Shown: positions 1 to 7,665 of the stretch, piece by piece
How the letters are laid out: every line of letters begins with the position of its first letter
Numbering within the stretch: the stretch's first letter is position 1
From: Palsa-461 sp963768185
GTDB lineage: Bacteria; Actinomycetota; Acidimicrobiia; Acidimicrobiales; RAAP-2
DNA length: 64,000 nt
Assembly: GCA_963768185.1 (NCBI GenBank)
Contig: CAVYGS010000001.1
Coordinates: forward strand, 434,001-498,000
Reading direction: 5' to 3'
Position numbers and translations under genes: made by a program
Notes under the pieces: generated by a model
Told to the model about the DNA's origin: nothing
The model's input: only the letters and a program-made list of their open reading frames with translations
Database searches by the model: none

Positions 1-141
1 CAGCCCGGCGACGATCTCACCGACCACGGCCGGCTGGCCGAGTCGCCGCGCCAGGATCCCCATCCCCCTGGCGATGAGGACGATCACCGCGACGTCCAGC
101 AACACTACGGCGACGATTTCGTCGGCGGTTTTCGGATGCAC
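1..141 (-). CDS. Kef/CPA2-type cation:proton antiporter, N-terminus only
   Basis: Reading leftward from a GTG at 141 gives 47 codons open to the window edge. The peptide has a hydrophobic first helix (about residues 8-24), then an ARRLGQPAVVGEIVAGL stretch, which is the hallmark start of CPA2/Kef-type monovalent cation:proton antiporters (helix 1, then the conserved QPxVxGEIxAG region). A strong ribosome binding site (GGAGGGGG) lies 4 nt upstream of the GTG. An ATG at 160 is in another frame. The protein would exchange K+ or Na+ for H+ across the inner membrane. The rest lies outside the window, so neither subfamily nor a C-terminal regulatory domain can be judged. Confidence 0.75.
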   Translation of the reverse strand, partial: MHPKTADEIVAVVLLDVAVIVLIARGMGILARRLGQPAVVGEIVAGL

Positions 142-359
142 GGAGCCCCCTCCGGAACATGAGAAGACGACGCAAAGTAACACGGCGGAATGAACGCACA
201 CGTGAGAAGATTTCCAATTGGGTGGGGGAGCCCTTGCCCAACTGGCCGAGCTTTCGGCCAGGGCTCCTTCGGCAGCGAATCGCTCGAGGGACAAGCGGGA
301 GCGAGAGGACCGGACCAGCTCGCGGGGAGCGTTTTGGTCCCCTCGGCCGGAGAGAGCGC

Positions 360-1160
360 ATGGAACGGATTGCCGACTACCGATTGACCGATTCGTTGGG
401 CGAGGGCAACCACGGGCAGTTCTTTCTGGCTGTACCTCCGGCTCGGCTCAGAACCACGTCGGACCTCGTCGCGATCAAGGTGCTTTTCGCGTCGTGTAGC
501 GAGGACGCCCTGCGCCGCATCAGCCGGGAACTGCGGGCCTTTGCCAGCGCCAATTCTCCGTATCTGGTTCGCCTCCTCGATGCCGGACAGGACGGCGATC
601 ACTTCTTCTACGTCATGGAGTACTTCCCCCTGGGGTCCCTCGGCGTCCCGGCGCGGCCCCTGTCCCGTTCCGAGGCCTTGCTGGCCGTGGACAACGCCGC
701 CCGAGCTGCCCATGCTCTTCACGAGGTCGGTGTCGTTCATCGCGGGATCAAGCCGGAGAACATTTTGCTCACCGACGATGGGGCCAAGTTGTCCGACCTC
801 GGCCTCGCCCAGTCGCTCACGCCGGGTCAGACGGTCACGGCGATGGGGCCCATCGGCGCGGTCGAGTACATGGATCCCGGGCTGCTGCTCGGGGAGCGCG
901 GTTCGCGTGCGTCGGACATATGGTCCATCGGGATCACCCTGCATCGGGCCTTGACCGGCGAGAGTGTCTACGGGGCGCTGCCGTCCAGTGACCCCCTGCT
1001 GGCGGTGAGGAAGGTCCTAACCAGCCGCCCGGTGCTGAGCGAGCGGCTCAACACCGGGGAACGCGAATTGATCGCGGGCTGCCTCGAGACTCTTCCAGAA
1101 CGTCGCCCGGCAACGGCGTGCGAAGTCGCCGACATCATCGAGACCCTGAGGCCGTTCTAG
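360..1160 (+). CDS. Ser/Thr kinase-fold protein, probable pseudokinase
   Basis: The 266-aa product is little more than a Hanks-type kinase domain. I chose the ATG at 360 because GGAGAGAG lies just upstream and the fold begins here. Visible are a glycine loop (GEGNHG, residues 14-19), VAIK lysine 40, a helix-C glutamate near 57 and a DLG motif (146-148). The catalytic loop reads HRGIKPEN, so glycine 129 replaces the catalytic aspartate of HRD. The APE position reads DPG, so its glutamate is also gone. There is no transmembrane or sensor domain. ATP binding seems retained but phosphotransfer is unlikely. It is convergent with the FHA-PrsW gene of the phospho-signalling cluster, so it may act as a scaffold or regulator there. 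A single-base error in that codon could not give HRD: GGG to GAC or GAT needs two changes. Confidence 0.8.
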   Translation: MERIADYRLTDSLGEGNHGQFFLAVPPARLRTTSDLVAIKVLFASCSEDALRRISRELRAFASANSPYLVRLLDAGQDGDHFFYVMEYFPLGSLGVPARPLSRSEALLAVDNAARAAHALHEVGVVHRGIKPENILLTDDGAKLSDLGLAQSLTPGQTVTAMGPIGAVEYMDPGLLLGERGSRASDIWSIGITLHRALTGESVYGALPSSDPLLAVRKVLTSRPVLSERLNTGERELIAGCLETLPERRPATACEVADIIETLRPF

Positions 1161-1219
1161 GGGACGCTTGCAGGGCTTCCACCCTGAGGGTAGACCCCCG
1201 CATCGCCAACCGTGCTCCC

Positions 1220-2548
1220 CTATGTCGCGGGCGGGGCGTCGTTCGCTTGGAGCGATGGGTCAAGGTAGATCGACTCTCCCCTGAACAGTGGCGTGTGCCG
1301 CACTTGTCTCTCGATCGAAGCCGCCGAGACGGTGTAACCCAAGAAGAGGAACACCGAGAAGGCTTGGATGCCGATCCACGGCCACAGGCTCGCCCACTCA
1401 GAAGTACTCCAGTCGTTCAAACCATGAAGTACAGCTGCCAGTGAGATCCCGAAAATCCACAACGGAATGCGCTGACGGTGATAGTTCATTCCTAGACCGA
1501 TGAAGAACGCAGCAATGGCCGTCCAAATTGCGTGTTCGAAGCCGTCGACAAAAACACGCTCGGCAAAGGCAAGGATGAAGACAGGTCCTGACTTGGCGAT
1601 CAGCACCACGTCGACAGGGACGTAGACCGTCGATGCCTCGTACACCCCGAAGATCAGTCCGGAAATGGTGCCCAACAACATCCACATGCGGACATCGAGC
1701 TTCTTGTCAAATCCATACAGGAGGACCATGGCTAACGCCAGTATCGGGATCGCCTTGGTGAGCTCCTCCGCGTACCCGACCCCGTAGATCCATTGGATCA
1801 GGTTGTGACTGGTGTTGACCGGAGCAAGCTTGTCCTCCCACGGGAGGGTGACCGCAGGAATGAGCAGCAATTCGGCTCCGACGACGATGGCGCCCAGGAG
1901 CATGTGCAGCTTGAGGATTGGTCCTGGTTTGATCAGGTACCAGAAGACGAGCGCCCAGAGTGGCGCGACATAGAGGCAGTAGGCCCATCCCATATCCCTC
2001 ACGTCGGTGCTGTGCGAGAACACCGCGAGGTAGACCAGCGGGACCATGGCATACACGGCAACGAGCAGCCGGTACCACCGGCGGAGCATCGGGTCCTTCA
2101 ACCACGACCAGATGGGCAGGAACATCCTGAAGGCGGCTACTCGCTCGAAGCTCGATACGGGTGCCACCTTCGGGGTTACAGCGGCGCTACCGGGCGTGAT
2201 GCCTCCTGCCGCTGCTGGAAGTGGCGCATACTCGGGACTGGGGGCGCGCCCAGTCGGCGCTCCGACCGGTTCAAAGCGGACCAGTGGTCCGTCAGGAACG
2301 GCCAGGTGAGCGTCGGTCACCTCAGACAACTGGAATCGCATGACCTGTTGTCCAGAGATAAACGTCCCGCTCCTACCAACGTTCTCCACGACCCATCCCT
2401 GGGCCCCCCAACTCACTTTCAGATGTTCACGAGATACCCGCGGATCGTCGACCACGACGACGCACTCTGGGTGTCTTCCGACCGCGCCCACTTGACCGGG
2501 CGCCAGGATGGCCCGTTGGTTGCCGTAAACGACGGCCAGTTCGTTCAT
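1220..2548 (-). CDS. FHA domain-PrsW family intramembrane protease fusion
   Basis: This 442-aa protein has a cytosolic N-terminal FHA domain (about residues 20-92) with the phosphothreonine-binding residues GR (24-25), SxxH (39-42) and N56. A Pro/Ala linker (95-135) follows, then about nine hydrophobic segments. The membrane part carries PrsW-type motifs: EExxK (EELTK, 261-265), a glutamate in the next helix (E304), H339, and HGLND with H375 and D379. PrsW proteases cleave single-pass membrane proteins such as anti-sigma factors, and FHA domains bind phosphothreonine. The fusion therefore suggests a protease recruited or switched by the kinase encoded just upstream in the same direction. The 145-nt gap to that gene shows no obvious terminator. 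Assignment to PrsW rests on the motifs; the substrate is unknown. Confidence 0.82.
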   Translation of the reverse strand: MNELAVVYGNQRAILAPGQVGAVGRHPECVVVVDDPRVSREHLKVSWGAQGWVVENVGRSGTFISGQQVMRFQLSEVTDAHLAVPDGPLVRFEPVGAPTGRAPSPEYAPLPAAAGGITPGSAAVTPKVAPVSSFERVAAFRMFLPIWSWLKDPMLRRWYRLLVAVYAMVPLVYLAVFSHSTDVRDMGWAYCLYVAPLWALVFWYLIKPGPILKLHMLLGAIVVGAELLLIPAVTLPWEDKLAPVNTSHNLIQWIYGVGYAEELTKAIPILALAMVLLYGFDKKLDVRMWMLLGTISGLIFGVYEASTVYVPVDVVLIAKSGPVFILAFAERVFVDGFEHAIWTAIAAFFIGLGMNYHRQRIPLWIFGISLAAVLHGLNDWSTSEWASLWPWIGIQAFSVFLFLGYTVSAASIERQVRHTPLFRGESIYLDPSLQANDAPPAT

Positions 2549-2693
2549 GTACCGAGCCTTTTTCTCGCAGTGCAGCCCGCCGAGCCACCTCGTTCAGCCA
2601 CCGGCATGAAGCACGGGAAGGATATCGAGTGGCGGCCGATTTTGCCGTGGGAGCCTCTCGCTCGTTGCCACGGTCGCTTGCCGCGAATCTGTA

Positions 2694-4031
2694 TCAGGTA
2701 GGTGTGCCATCCATCGTGATGACCCCCTTGACGTCACCGAACGAGATCGACATTGGGCGTATACCGAGCCGCTTGCCGGGCTCCACTGTCTTGATGGGCT
2801 CGTCGGGGAGCGAAAGCGTCCATGTTTGATCGCTGAGGTTTCGAAGCACCAGGCCGGTCGGATCCCGCGGGTGTCGTTCCACCAGTCCCATTCTCGACTT
2901 GTAGTCCAGGTTACGGATCAGGTGGTTGCCGGTCAGCACTGTCCCTTCCGCCAGTGCCACTACGTGCCCAGGAAGCTTCAACAGCGGCGGTCGGGGCACT
3001 ACCTCTCCACAGTTCCAACACTCCTTCGCCGCATCATCTGGATCCCAGAACACTTCGGCTCGACACGAGCAAAGTTCGATGCAGTCACTCAAACGCAGGA
3101 GGGCCTTCCGCCACTCTCCTTGCGCCACCCTCCCGCCGATCGACGGATCCTTGAGGCCGACGGTGAAGGCCCGAACGAACAGCTCCTGCAAGAACCTTGG
3201 ATAAATCGGCCACCAGGTCAGCATCAGGTCGCCCGGCTCGGGAGTGTTCGAGCGATCGTTGGGATCGAACACAAAAAGTGGGTCCTTGCCGAGAAACCGA
3301 ATGGCAAGGTCAGTATCGGACACATGGCCCTCGGTTTGCCAAGTGTACGACGTTCGTACCCGGCTCCCTTCGAGCGGGTGTCCATGAACCAGCATGAAGT
3401 GCAGAAACACCGCGAGTGAATGGAGATCGGTGACGATCGATGGTGAGGCGGTGCCGCAGATGATCTCTGGGGCCATGAAACGCAACGTGCCCTTTACGAT
3501 CGCGTCCCCTCCCTCGGGGCAGATATTGTCATTGTCGACAATTGCGACCTCGCACCGATCGGGGTCAACCAGCAGATTCCCAAAGTTGATGTCGCCGTAG
3601 GTCCAGCCTGCCGAGTGCAATGAACCCAAGGCGTCCACGAGCTCGCGAGCGAGCGCGGTGATGATCCGGAACGATGGCTGGGTTTGGTTCGCCAGTAACT
3701 CGATGAGCGAACTAAAGCGCTCAGGCACCCACGGCATGACATAACCAAATCCCCGGGCGCGGACACACTCAACGATGTCGATCGGCCATGCGAACGCCGG
3801 ATGAGGGCGATTGCGAGAGGCGAGTACGGCGATCTTGTTGCGCTGGCGCTGTTCGAAGGGATTCGGCCGGTACCACTTCACGGCCATTTGCCTTTCGCCC
3901 ACCGACCCACGGAATACGACCCCCTGGCCTCCCTCTTTGGTCCGCGATTCAATTCGGATCTGCGTGCCTGCGCGTACCATGCTCACGATGTCGCCCGCCT
4001 CAGGAAAAAAGTTCAACGGACCCGCCGTCAT
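2694..4031 (-). CDS. TerY-triad-type Ser/Thr kinase with C-terminal zinc ribbon
   Basis: The 445-aa product has a divergent Ser/Thr kinase domain (about residues 25-310). It shows a glycine-rich loop (KEGGQG, 32-37), VK lysine 52, a catalytic loop YGDINFGN with D147 and N152, a metal-binding DND (166-168) and MAPE (186-189), so it should be active. After the kinase comes a CxC...CxxC zinc ribbon (C321, C323, C338, C341), then a beta-rich C-terminal domain (355-440) resembling an FHA-like sandwich without clear phosphothreonine residues. This architecture fits the kinase of TerY-phosphorylation triads (vWA, PP2C, kinase). It lies 43 nt downstream of the PP2C gene in the same direction, so the two enzymes probably work in opposition on shared substrates. 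No transmembrane segment is seen. Confidence 0.82.
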   Translation of the reverse strand: MTAGPLNFFPEAGDIVSMVRAGTQIRIESRTKEGGQGVVFRGSVGERQMAVKWYRPNPFEQRQRNKIAVLASRNRPHPAFAWPIDIVECVRARGFGYVMPWVPERFSSLIELLANQTQPSFRIITALARELVDALGSLHSAGWTYGDINFGNLLVDPDRCEVAIVDNDNICPEGGDAIVKGTLRFMAPEIICGTASPSIVTDLHSLAVFLHFMLVHGHPLEGSRVRTSYTWQTEGHVSDTDLAIRFLGKDPLFVFDPNDRSNTPEPGDLMLTWWPIYPRFLQELFVRAFTVGLKDPSIGGRVAQGEWRKALLRLSDCIELCSCRAEVFWDPDDAAKECWNCGEVVPRPPLLKLPGHVVALAEGTVLTGNHLIRNLDYKSRMGLVERHPRDPTGLVLRNLSDQTWTLSLPDEPIKTVEPGKRLGIRPMSISFGDVKGVITMDGTPT

Positions 4032-4074
4032 GATCCACCTAGCTTGTCGCAGGACACATCAGCCACTTCGTTCT

Positions 4075-5301
4075 TCATGATCCGGAATTCGAGCTTGTAG
4101 TCGTCGTCTCTTCGTGCGATGCCTTGGAGTTTGATGGGGAGAGCCCCCTATTCGGTTCGGGAACGTCAGAGCCGGGCTTCGCGTGTGGCGAGACGGTTGT
4201 CGACGTTGGCGTGTGCCGCGGTGGACTCCCAGCGGACGTCCCGAGCCAGATTCCAATTCCCACGGCCAACGCCATCAGGATCGCGAGAACCCACACTATG
4301 ACCGGCATCCATTGCGGTTTTGAGCCGTCTTTTGAAATCTGGCCGGCCACTTCACGCGGCAACGACAAATTGGGCGCCACCGGCGACAGTACGGTGCGAA
4401 GAGGGTCAGTGTCGGCACCAGGGTGGAGCGAGACCGGAAGGATACGTGCCGATGCGAGGTCCGACCGGAACATGAGGATCACCGACGTGTCGTCCCCGCT
4501 GCCCTCACTGGAGGCACACCGCGCTGCCCAAATGGGGAGCTGGTCGCGAACCCATTCGATTCCACGGTCCCGGGCGAATCTGAGTAGGTCCAAGCCGACA
4601 ACCTCTTGCCAGGGATTAGCCGTCTGGGCGTTGCCGAATCCATCTGTGGCCAGCAACAACATCCCGGGTCGGCTCAGCCGTGTATCCAAGACGGCAACCC
4701 GGAACGCGCTTGATGCGTCCGGCTGGCACATGCTGGTTGTGCGCTGACCGTCGAGCCGAGGATCGTCGGGGATCGGACGGTGGCACGTGGCATCCATGTC
4801 CACCATGACGATGTCGCCGTCACCGATCTGACACAACACCAACCATGGGTGAACCAAGATCGCCGTAAGCAATGTGGTTCCGTAGGGGATGCTTGCATCA
4901 TTCGCCGTGGCCAGTCGACGCTCATGATCACTGAGCGGATTCACGGCGGCGTCAGTGAGAACCGCCTCAGTCCAGCGCTTGGTCATCGTCGGCACCACTG
5001 CGGTTACAGCTTCAACGTGGACGTCTGCGGCTTGGGTGCACCCACGAAGCCGACTACTCAATTCGACGCCCACCGCTTCCGCGACGTCAACCGCCAGCTC
5101 AGATCCTCGGGCGCTTCGAAAGTGGCGCTCGTCCCCGTGACCGTCAGCGACGGCGAGCACAACGGCGGAGTCCCAACTCGATAGCTCACCGACAAAACCG
5201 GCCGCGTCTTGGATCGGCAGATCGTCACTCTCATGGGTGGCCCCGCGAGCAGTAGCTACCAATACCTCCCAGGTCGTTGCCGTACCCTCGTCCTCAACCA
5301 T
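4075..5301 (-). CDS. PP2C-type Ser/Thr phosphatase with C-terminal membrane anchor
   Basis: The 408-aa protein contains a full PPM/PP2C domain. Metal-binding and structural motifs are visible: ADGHG (D53, G54), YGTTL (140-144), GDGD (160-163), ATDGFG (219-223) and GDD (269-271). A single transmembrane helix (about 331-353) follows, then a Ser/Thr/Pro-rich tail of about 55 residues that would be extracytoplasmic, so the phosphatase domain faces the cytosol. It starts 4 nt after the stop of the vWA gene, so the two are translationally coupled. Together with the downstream kinase it forms the phosphorylation part of a TerY-type triad. The short N-terminus shows no recognisable sensory domain. 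Confidence 0.88.
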   Translation of the reverse strand: MVEDEGTATTWEVLVATARGATHESDDLPIQDAAGFVGELSSWDSAVVLAVADGHGDERHFRSARGSELAVDVAEAVGVELSSRLRGCTQAADVHVEAVTAVVPTMTKRWTEAVLTDAAVNPLSDHERRLATANDASIPYGTTLLTAILVHPWLVLCQIGDGDIVMVDMDATCHRPIPDDPRLDGQRTTSMCQPDASSAFRVAVLDTRLSRPGMLLLATDGFGNAQTANPWQEVVGLDLLRFARDRGIEWVRDQLPIWAARCASSEGSGDDTSVILMFRSDLASARILPVSLHPGADTDPLRTVLSPVAPNLSLPREVAGQISKDGSKPQWMPVIVWVLAILMALAVGIGIWLGTSAGSPPRHTPTSTTVSPHAKPGSDVPEPNRGLSPSNSKASHEETTTTSSNSGS

Positions 5302-5305
5302 TGCC

Positions 5306-6019
5306 TTACACGATGGTGTCTTCGTCGATGCCTGCCGCGTCTGCTACTGATGGCGGAACCATCAGGTGCGCAACCGCGTCGCGGTCGACGCCGACCTGTG
5401 ACAGACGGGAAACCGCCATCGATGCAGCCATCAATTGCAGCGTGATCTGATCGACACTCTCTGCCACAAGGACAGGCACCGCGGGATCGTTGATAAAGCG
5501 GTCAAGGTATTCAGAATTGGCTCCCCGACCGATCGCCACGGCCACCCGGATGGTGGCTCGACCGGCCGGTGTGGTGAACAGCTCTCGCAGCCCAGCCTCA
5601 AACTCCGCCGGGTCGGTGGGTTTGCCATCGGTGATCAACAAGACTGCTGGCCGCAGAGCTCTCGTTTCGAGTTGACCCGGTTGAAGCGCTTGGGCCACCA
5701 GCCGGAAGGCAGCCCCCATCGAAGTGAGTCCTTGGTCGACGTACTGAAGCGGAGCCCAACGGACTTGGCCGATAGGGACCGGCTCGGCCATGTGCCAGTG
5801 CGCGCTGTCCGAAAAGGCGATCGCTCGTATGAAGAGCTCTGCCTGCTCCTGTTCTCGCTCCCAGGAGGCAAGGTGAGGAAGCATGCTTGCGATTGCGAAA
5901 TTCAACGCCTGCATCCTGCCGTCGACCTTCATCGACCCCGAGCAATCGGCCAGAATGAAGAGGTGCAATGGTCGTCTAGATATCCCACCACCAGGCATGA
6001 TGGTCATACTGGAAGTCAT
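5306..6019 (-). CDS. TerY-like von Willebrand factor A domain protein
   Basis: The 237-aa protein is a stand-alone vWA domain. It has a perfect MIDAS site: DCSGS (D25, S27, S29), a threonine in GLTSMG (T99) and the TDG motif (D131). The fold fills nearly the whole protein, as in TerY proteins of tellurite-resistance-like systems, and there is no signal peptide or membrane segment. It is the first gene of the leftward cluster and is spaced 4 nt from the PP2C gene. In TerY-P triads the vWA protein is thought to be the metal-dependent adaptor that the kinase and phosphatase modify. The ATG at 6019 has only a weak ribosome binding site; an in-frame ATG at residue 8 is an alternative. Confidence 0.88.
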   Translation of the reverse strand: MTSSMTIMPGGGISRRPLHLFILADCSGSMKVDGRMQALNFAIASMLPHLASWEREQEQAELFIRAIAFSDSAHWHMAEPVPIGQVRWAPLQYVDQGLTSMGAAFRLVAQALQPGQLETRALRPAVLLITDGKPTDPAEFEAGLRELFTTPAGRATIRVAVAIGRGANSEYLDRFINDPAVPVLVAESVDQITLQLMAASMAVSRLSQVGVDRDAVAHLMVPPSVADAAGIDEDTIV

Positions 6020-6066
6020 ATCTCAGTTTCGCACAGGCTAAGCAACAATGGCACAGACGATTTCCG

Positions 6067-6095
6067 TTGAGGGAACATCAGTTGCGTCCTATAGT
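6067..6095 (+). promoter_or_regulatory. Candidate sigma-70-type promoter for the divergent membrane protein gene
   Basis: TTGAGG (6067-6072) and TATAGT (6090-6095) are separated by 17 nt, the optimal spacing, and lie 35 nt before the GTG at 6131, which has its own GGGGAGG site (6118-6124). This leadered layout differs from the leaderless promoters seen elsewhere in the window. No equally good promoter was found for the leftward vWA-PP2C-kinase operon in the same 111-nt spacer. Confidence 0.5.
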
Positions 6096-6130
6096 CACGA
6101 CGGCCGGCAGGCCTGTTGGGGAGGTCTTCG

Positions 6131-7288
6131 GTGGACGACACTGGTACCAATACTGTCAACGGACGCCGCGAAGCCCGTTCGACGCTCCAGTTCGCTGTCG
6201 AGAACTACGGACAGAGGGTGCTGTCCAACGCCTCGATCATTGAAGGGATCTGTGAGGACAGGCTGCCGGACTTTCCTCGTGAAGCGAGCCTGATTACAAA
6301 CGCCGCCAAGGCCGACGTCGCAACCATGCTGGCCCAGCAGGTCGCTGGCGTCGGCCCCGATACCGCCGTCCGACTCACGGCGACCACGTTGGCGCAGTCC
6401 CGATCGCTAGATCCGGCCGGTTGCATATGGGTGGTGAGCGAGTTTGCCCGCTGTCTCGGATATGACGTCTCTGAAGATCTCGTACCCGCGGCAACCCCCC
6501 CACTTGAGGCTCCGGTCGCAGGGGCACAACAGGCCCCGGCGGCGGGTGCCGCCACGGTCGATCCGGCGCCCTCGCCCGGCGTTGGCTCCCCTCTCGACCC
6601 CGGCATCACTGTGCCCCCATTCCTAGACGCACAGCCGAGTCACCAACCCAACGCATCTCAGGAGGCTCGAGCCCCCCGGACGAGTCGTAGACGCCGGATC
6701 ACGGTTATCGGGTTGGCCGTTGTCGCGGCGTACTTCGCCGTCGCGGCTGGGGTGAAGTTGCCGCCCTTCGCAAAGACCACAACGCCGCCGACGAATCAGT
6801 CCCAAGCTTATGCAGCCCTCTCCAAGCTGATTCCGGCCGCGATTCGTGCCGATGGGAGCTGCAGCAATGAAAAAAACGCTCACTACGGATCCGATGTCAC
6901 GATCGCGCAGATCAGCTGTAACCCCGCAAATTCAAGTCTGCCTTTCAACTACATTGCGTACTACCTCTTTCCTACAGGGACAGCCTTGAATGGCGCCTAT
7001 GCGCAGTGGCTCGCCGAGTTCGCCAAGACCTCTGAGAACGCCGGGACCTGTTCGTTCGGTTCAGGGGAGACGGATACATTCGCCCCGTGTGAATCCTCAT
7101 TTACGGTAGGTTCCTCAAATGCAACTGCCGGCCGAATCGTGCAGTACGTCTTCAAGGGCGTTCCCGATGTCTCTTTTACCGTCAACCACGAACGTCTCCT
7201 CGTCGACATGGAGGACAGCAATGGCTCCGCCATGGTCGCCTGGTGGGCAGCACACAGCTCCAATTGGCTCGCAGGAAAGGTGTACTGA
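6131..7288 (+). CDS. Single-pass membrane protein divergent from the TerY triad
   Basis: I prefer the GTG at 6131 to the TTG at 6116 because GGGGAGG lies 6 nt before it. The product is 385 aa. Residues about 15-112 form a helical domain with a YGxxVLxN...IEGICEDRLP pattern, a type I recall from proteins near bacterial kinases and chaperones but cannot name with confidence. A Pro/Ala-rich linker (about 120-185) and a basic RRRR stop lead into one transmembrane helix (about 190-208). The C-terminal about 165 residues have several Cys and look like an exported domain. The gene diverges from the vWA-PP2C-kinase operon. A single-pass topology is what PrsW-type proteases act on, so it could be a substrate or sensor of the neighbouring FHA-PrsW. 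This is inference. Confidence 0.72.
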   Translation: MDDTGTNTVNGRREARSTLQFAVENYGQRVLSNASIIEGICEDRLPDFPREASLITNAAKADVATMLAQQVAGVGPDTAVRLTATTLAQSRSLDPAGCIWVVSEFARCLGYDVSEDLVPAATPPLEAPVAGAQQAPAAGAATVDPAPSPGVGSPLDPGITVPPFLDAQPSHQPNASQEARAPRTSRRRRITVIGLAVVAAYFAVAAGVKLPPFAKTTTPPTNQSQAYAALSKLIPAAIRADGSCSNEKNAHYGSDVTIAQISCNPANSSLPFNYIAYYLFPTGTALNGAYAQWLAEFAKTSENAGTCSFGSGETDTFAPCESSFTVGSSNATAGRIVQYVFKGVPDVSFTVNHERLLVDMEDSNGSAMVAWWAAHSSNWLAGKVY

Positions 7289-7504
7289 CGTTTGAGGACC
7301 TGATACCGGCAGCGATGCGTTTGCCCTAAGAGCCGGAGAGCATTTCTGAAGTGACCAGCAGACCCGTGGACAGTTCCGCGATCGGGGCGGCAGCTTCCTG
7401 CTTCGAACTCTGACGCGACACGGTGACAGATGTCCAAGGTGGAGCGGCCTGAGCTGGTGCCAAATGGCGTTGGCAAGCCGTCAGCAGGACCCATAGACAC
7501 CCGC

Positions 7505-7512
7505 TCTGACCT
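7505..7512. repeat. Target-site duplication, left copy (IS1634-like element)
   Basis: TCTGACCT is directly adjacent to the left terminal inverted repeat and recurs at 9465-9472 just outside the right end. An 8-bp direct repeat at exactly these two places supports a target duplication made on insertion. Confidence 0.65.
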
Positions 7513-7525
7513 GACTTCAGCGGGG
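7513..7525 (+). repeat. Left terminal inverted repeat of the IS1634-like element
   Basis: GACTTCAGCGGGG matches the complement of 9449-9461 without mismatch. Beyond this core the two ends diverge. Confidence 0.65.
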
Positions 7526-7665
7526 TAGGCCCCTTTTCGGGGTCCTCGAGCCACGCCGCGATCCGTCTACCAGGAAGAAAGTACTCGGGGCCGACGGTTC
7601 CCTTCCGAATTGTGGGGGCGACACATCACCACTGCGGAGGTCGTGACATCGTATAATCAGGTTCG

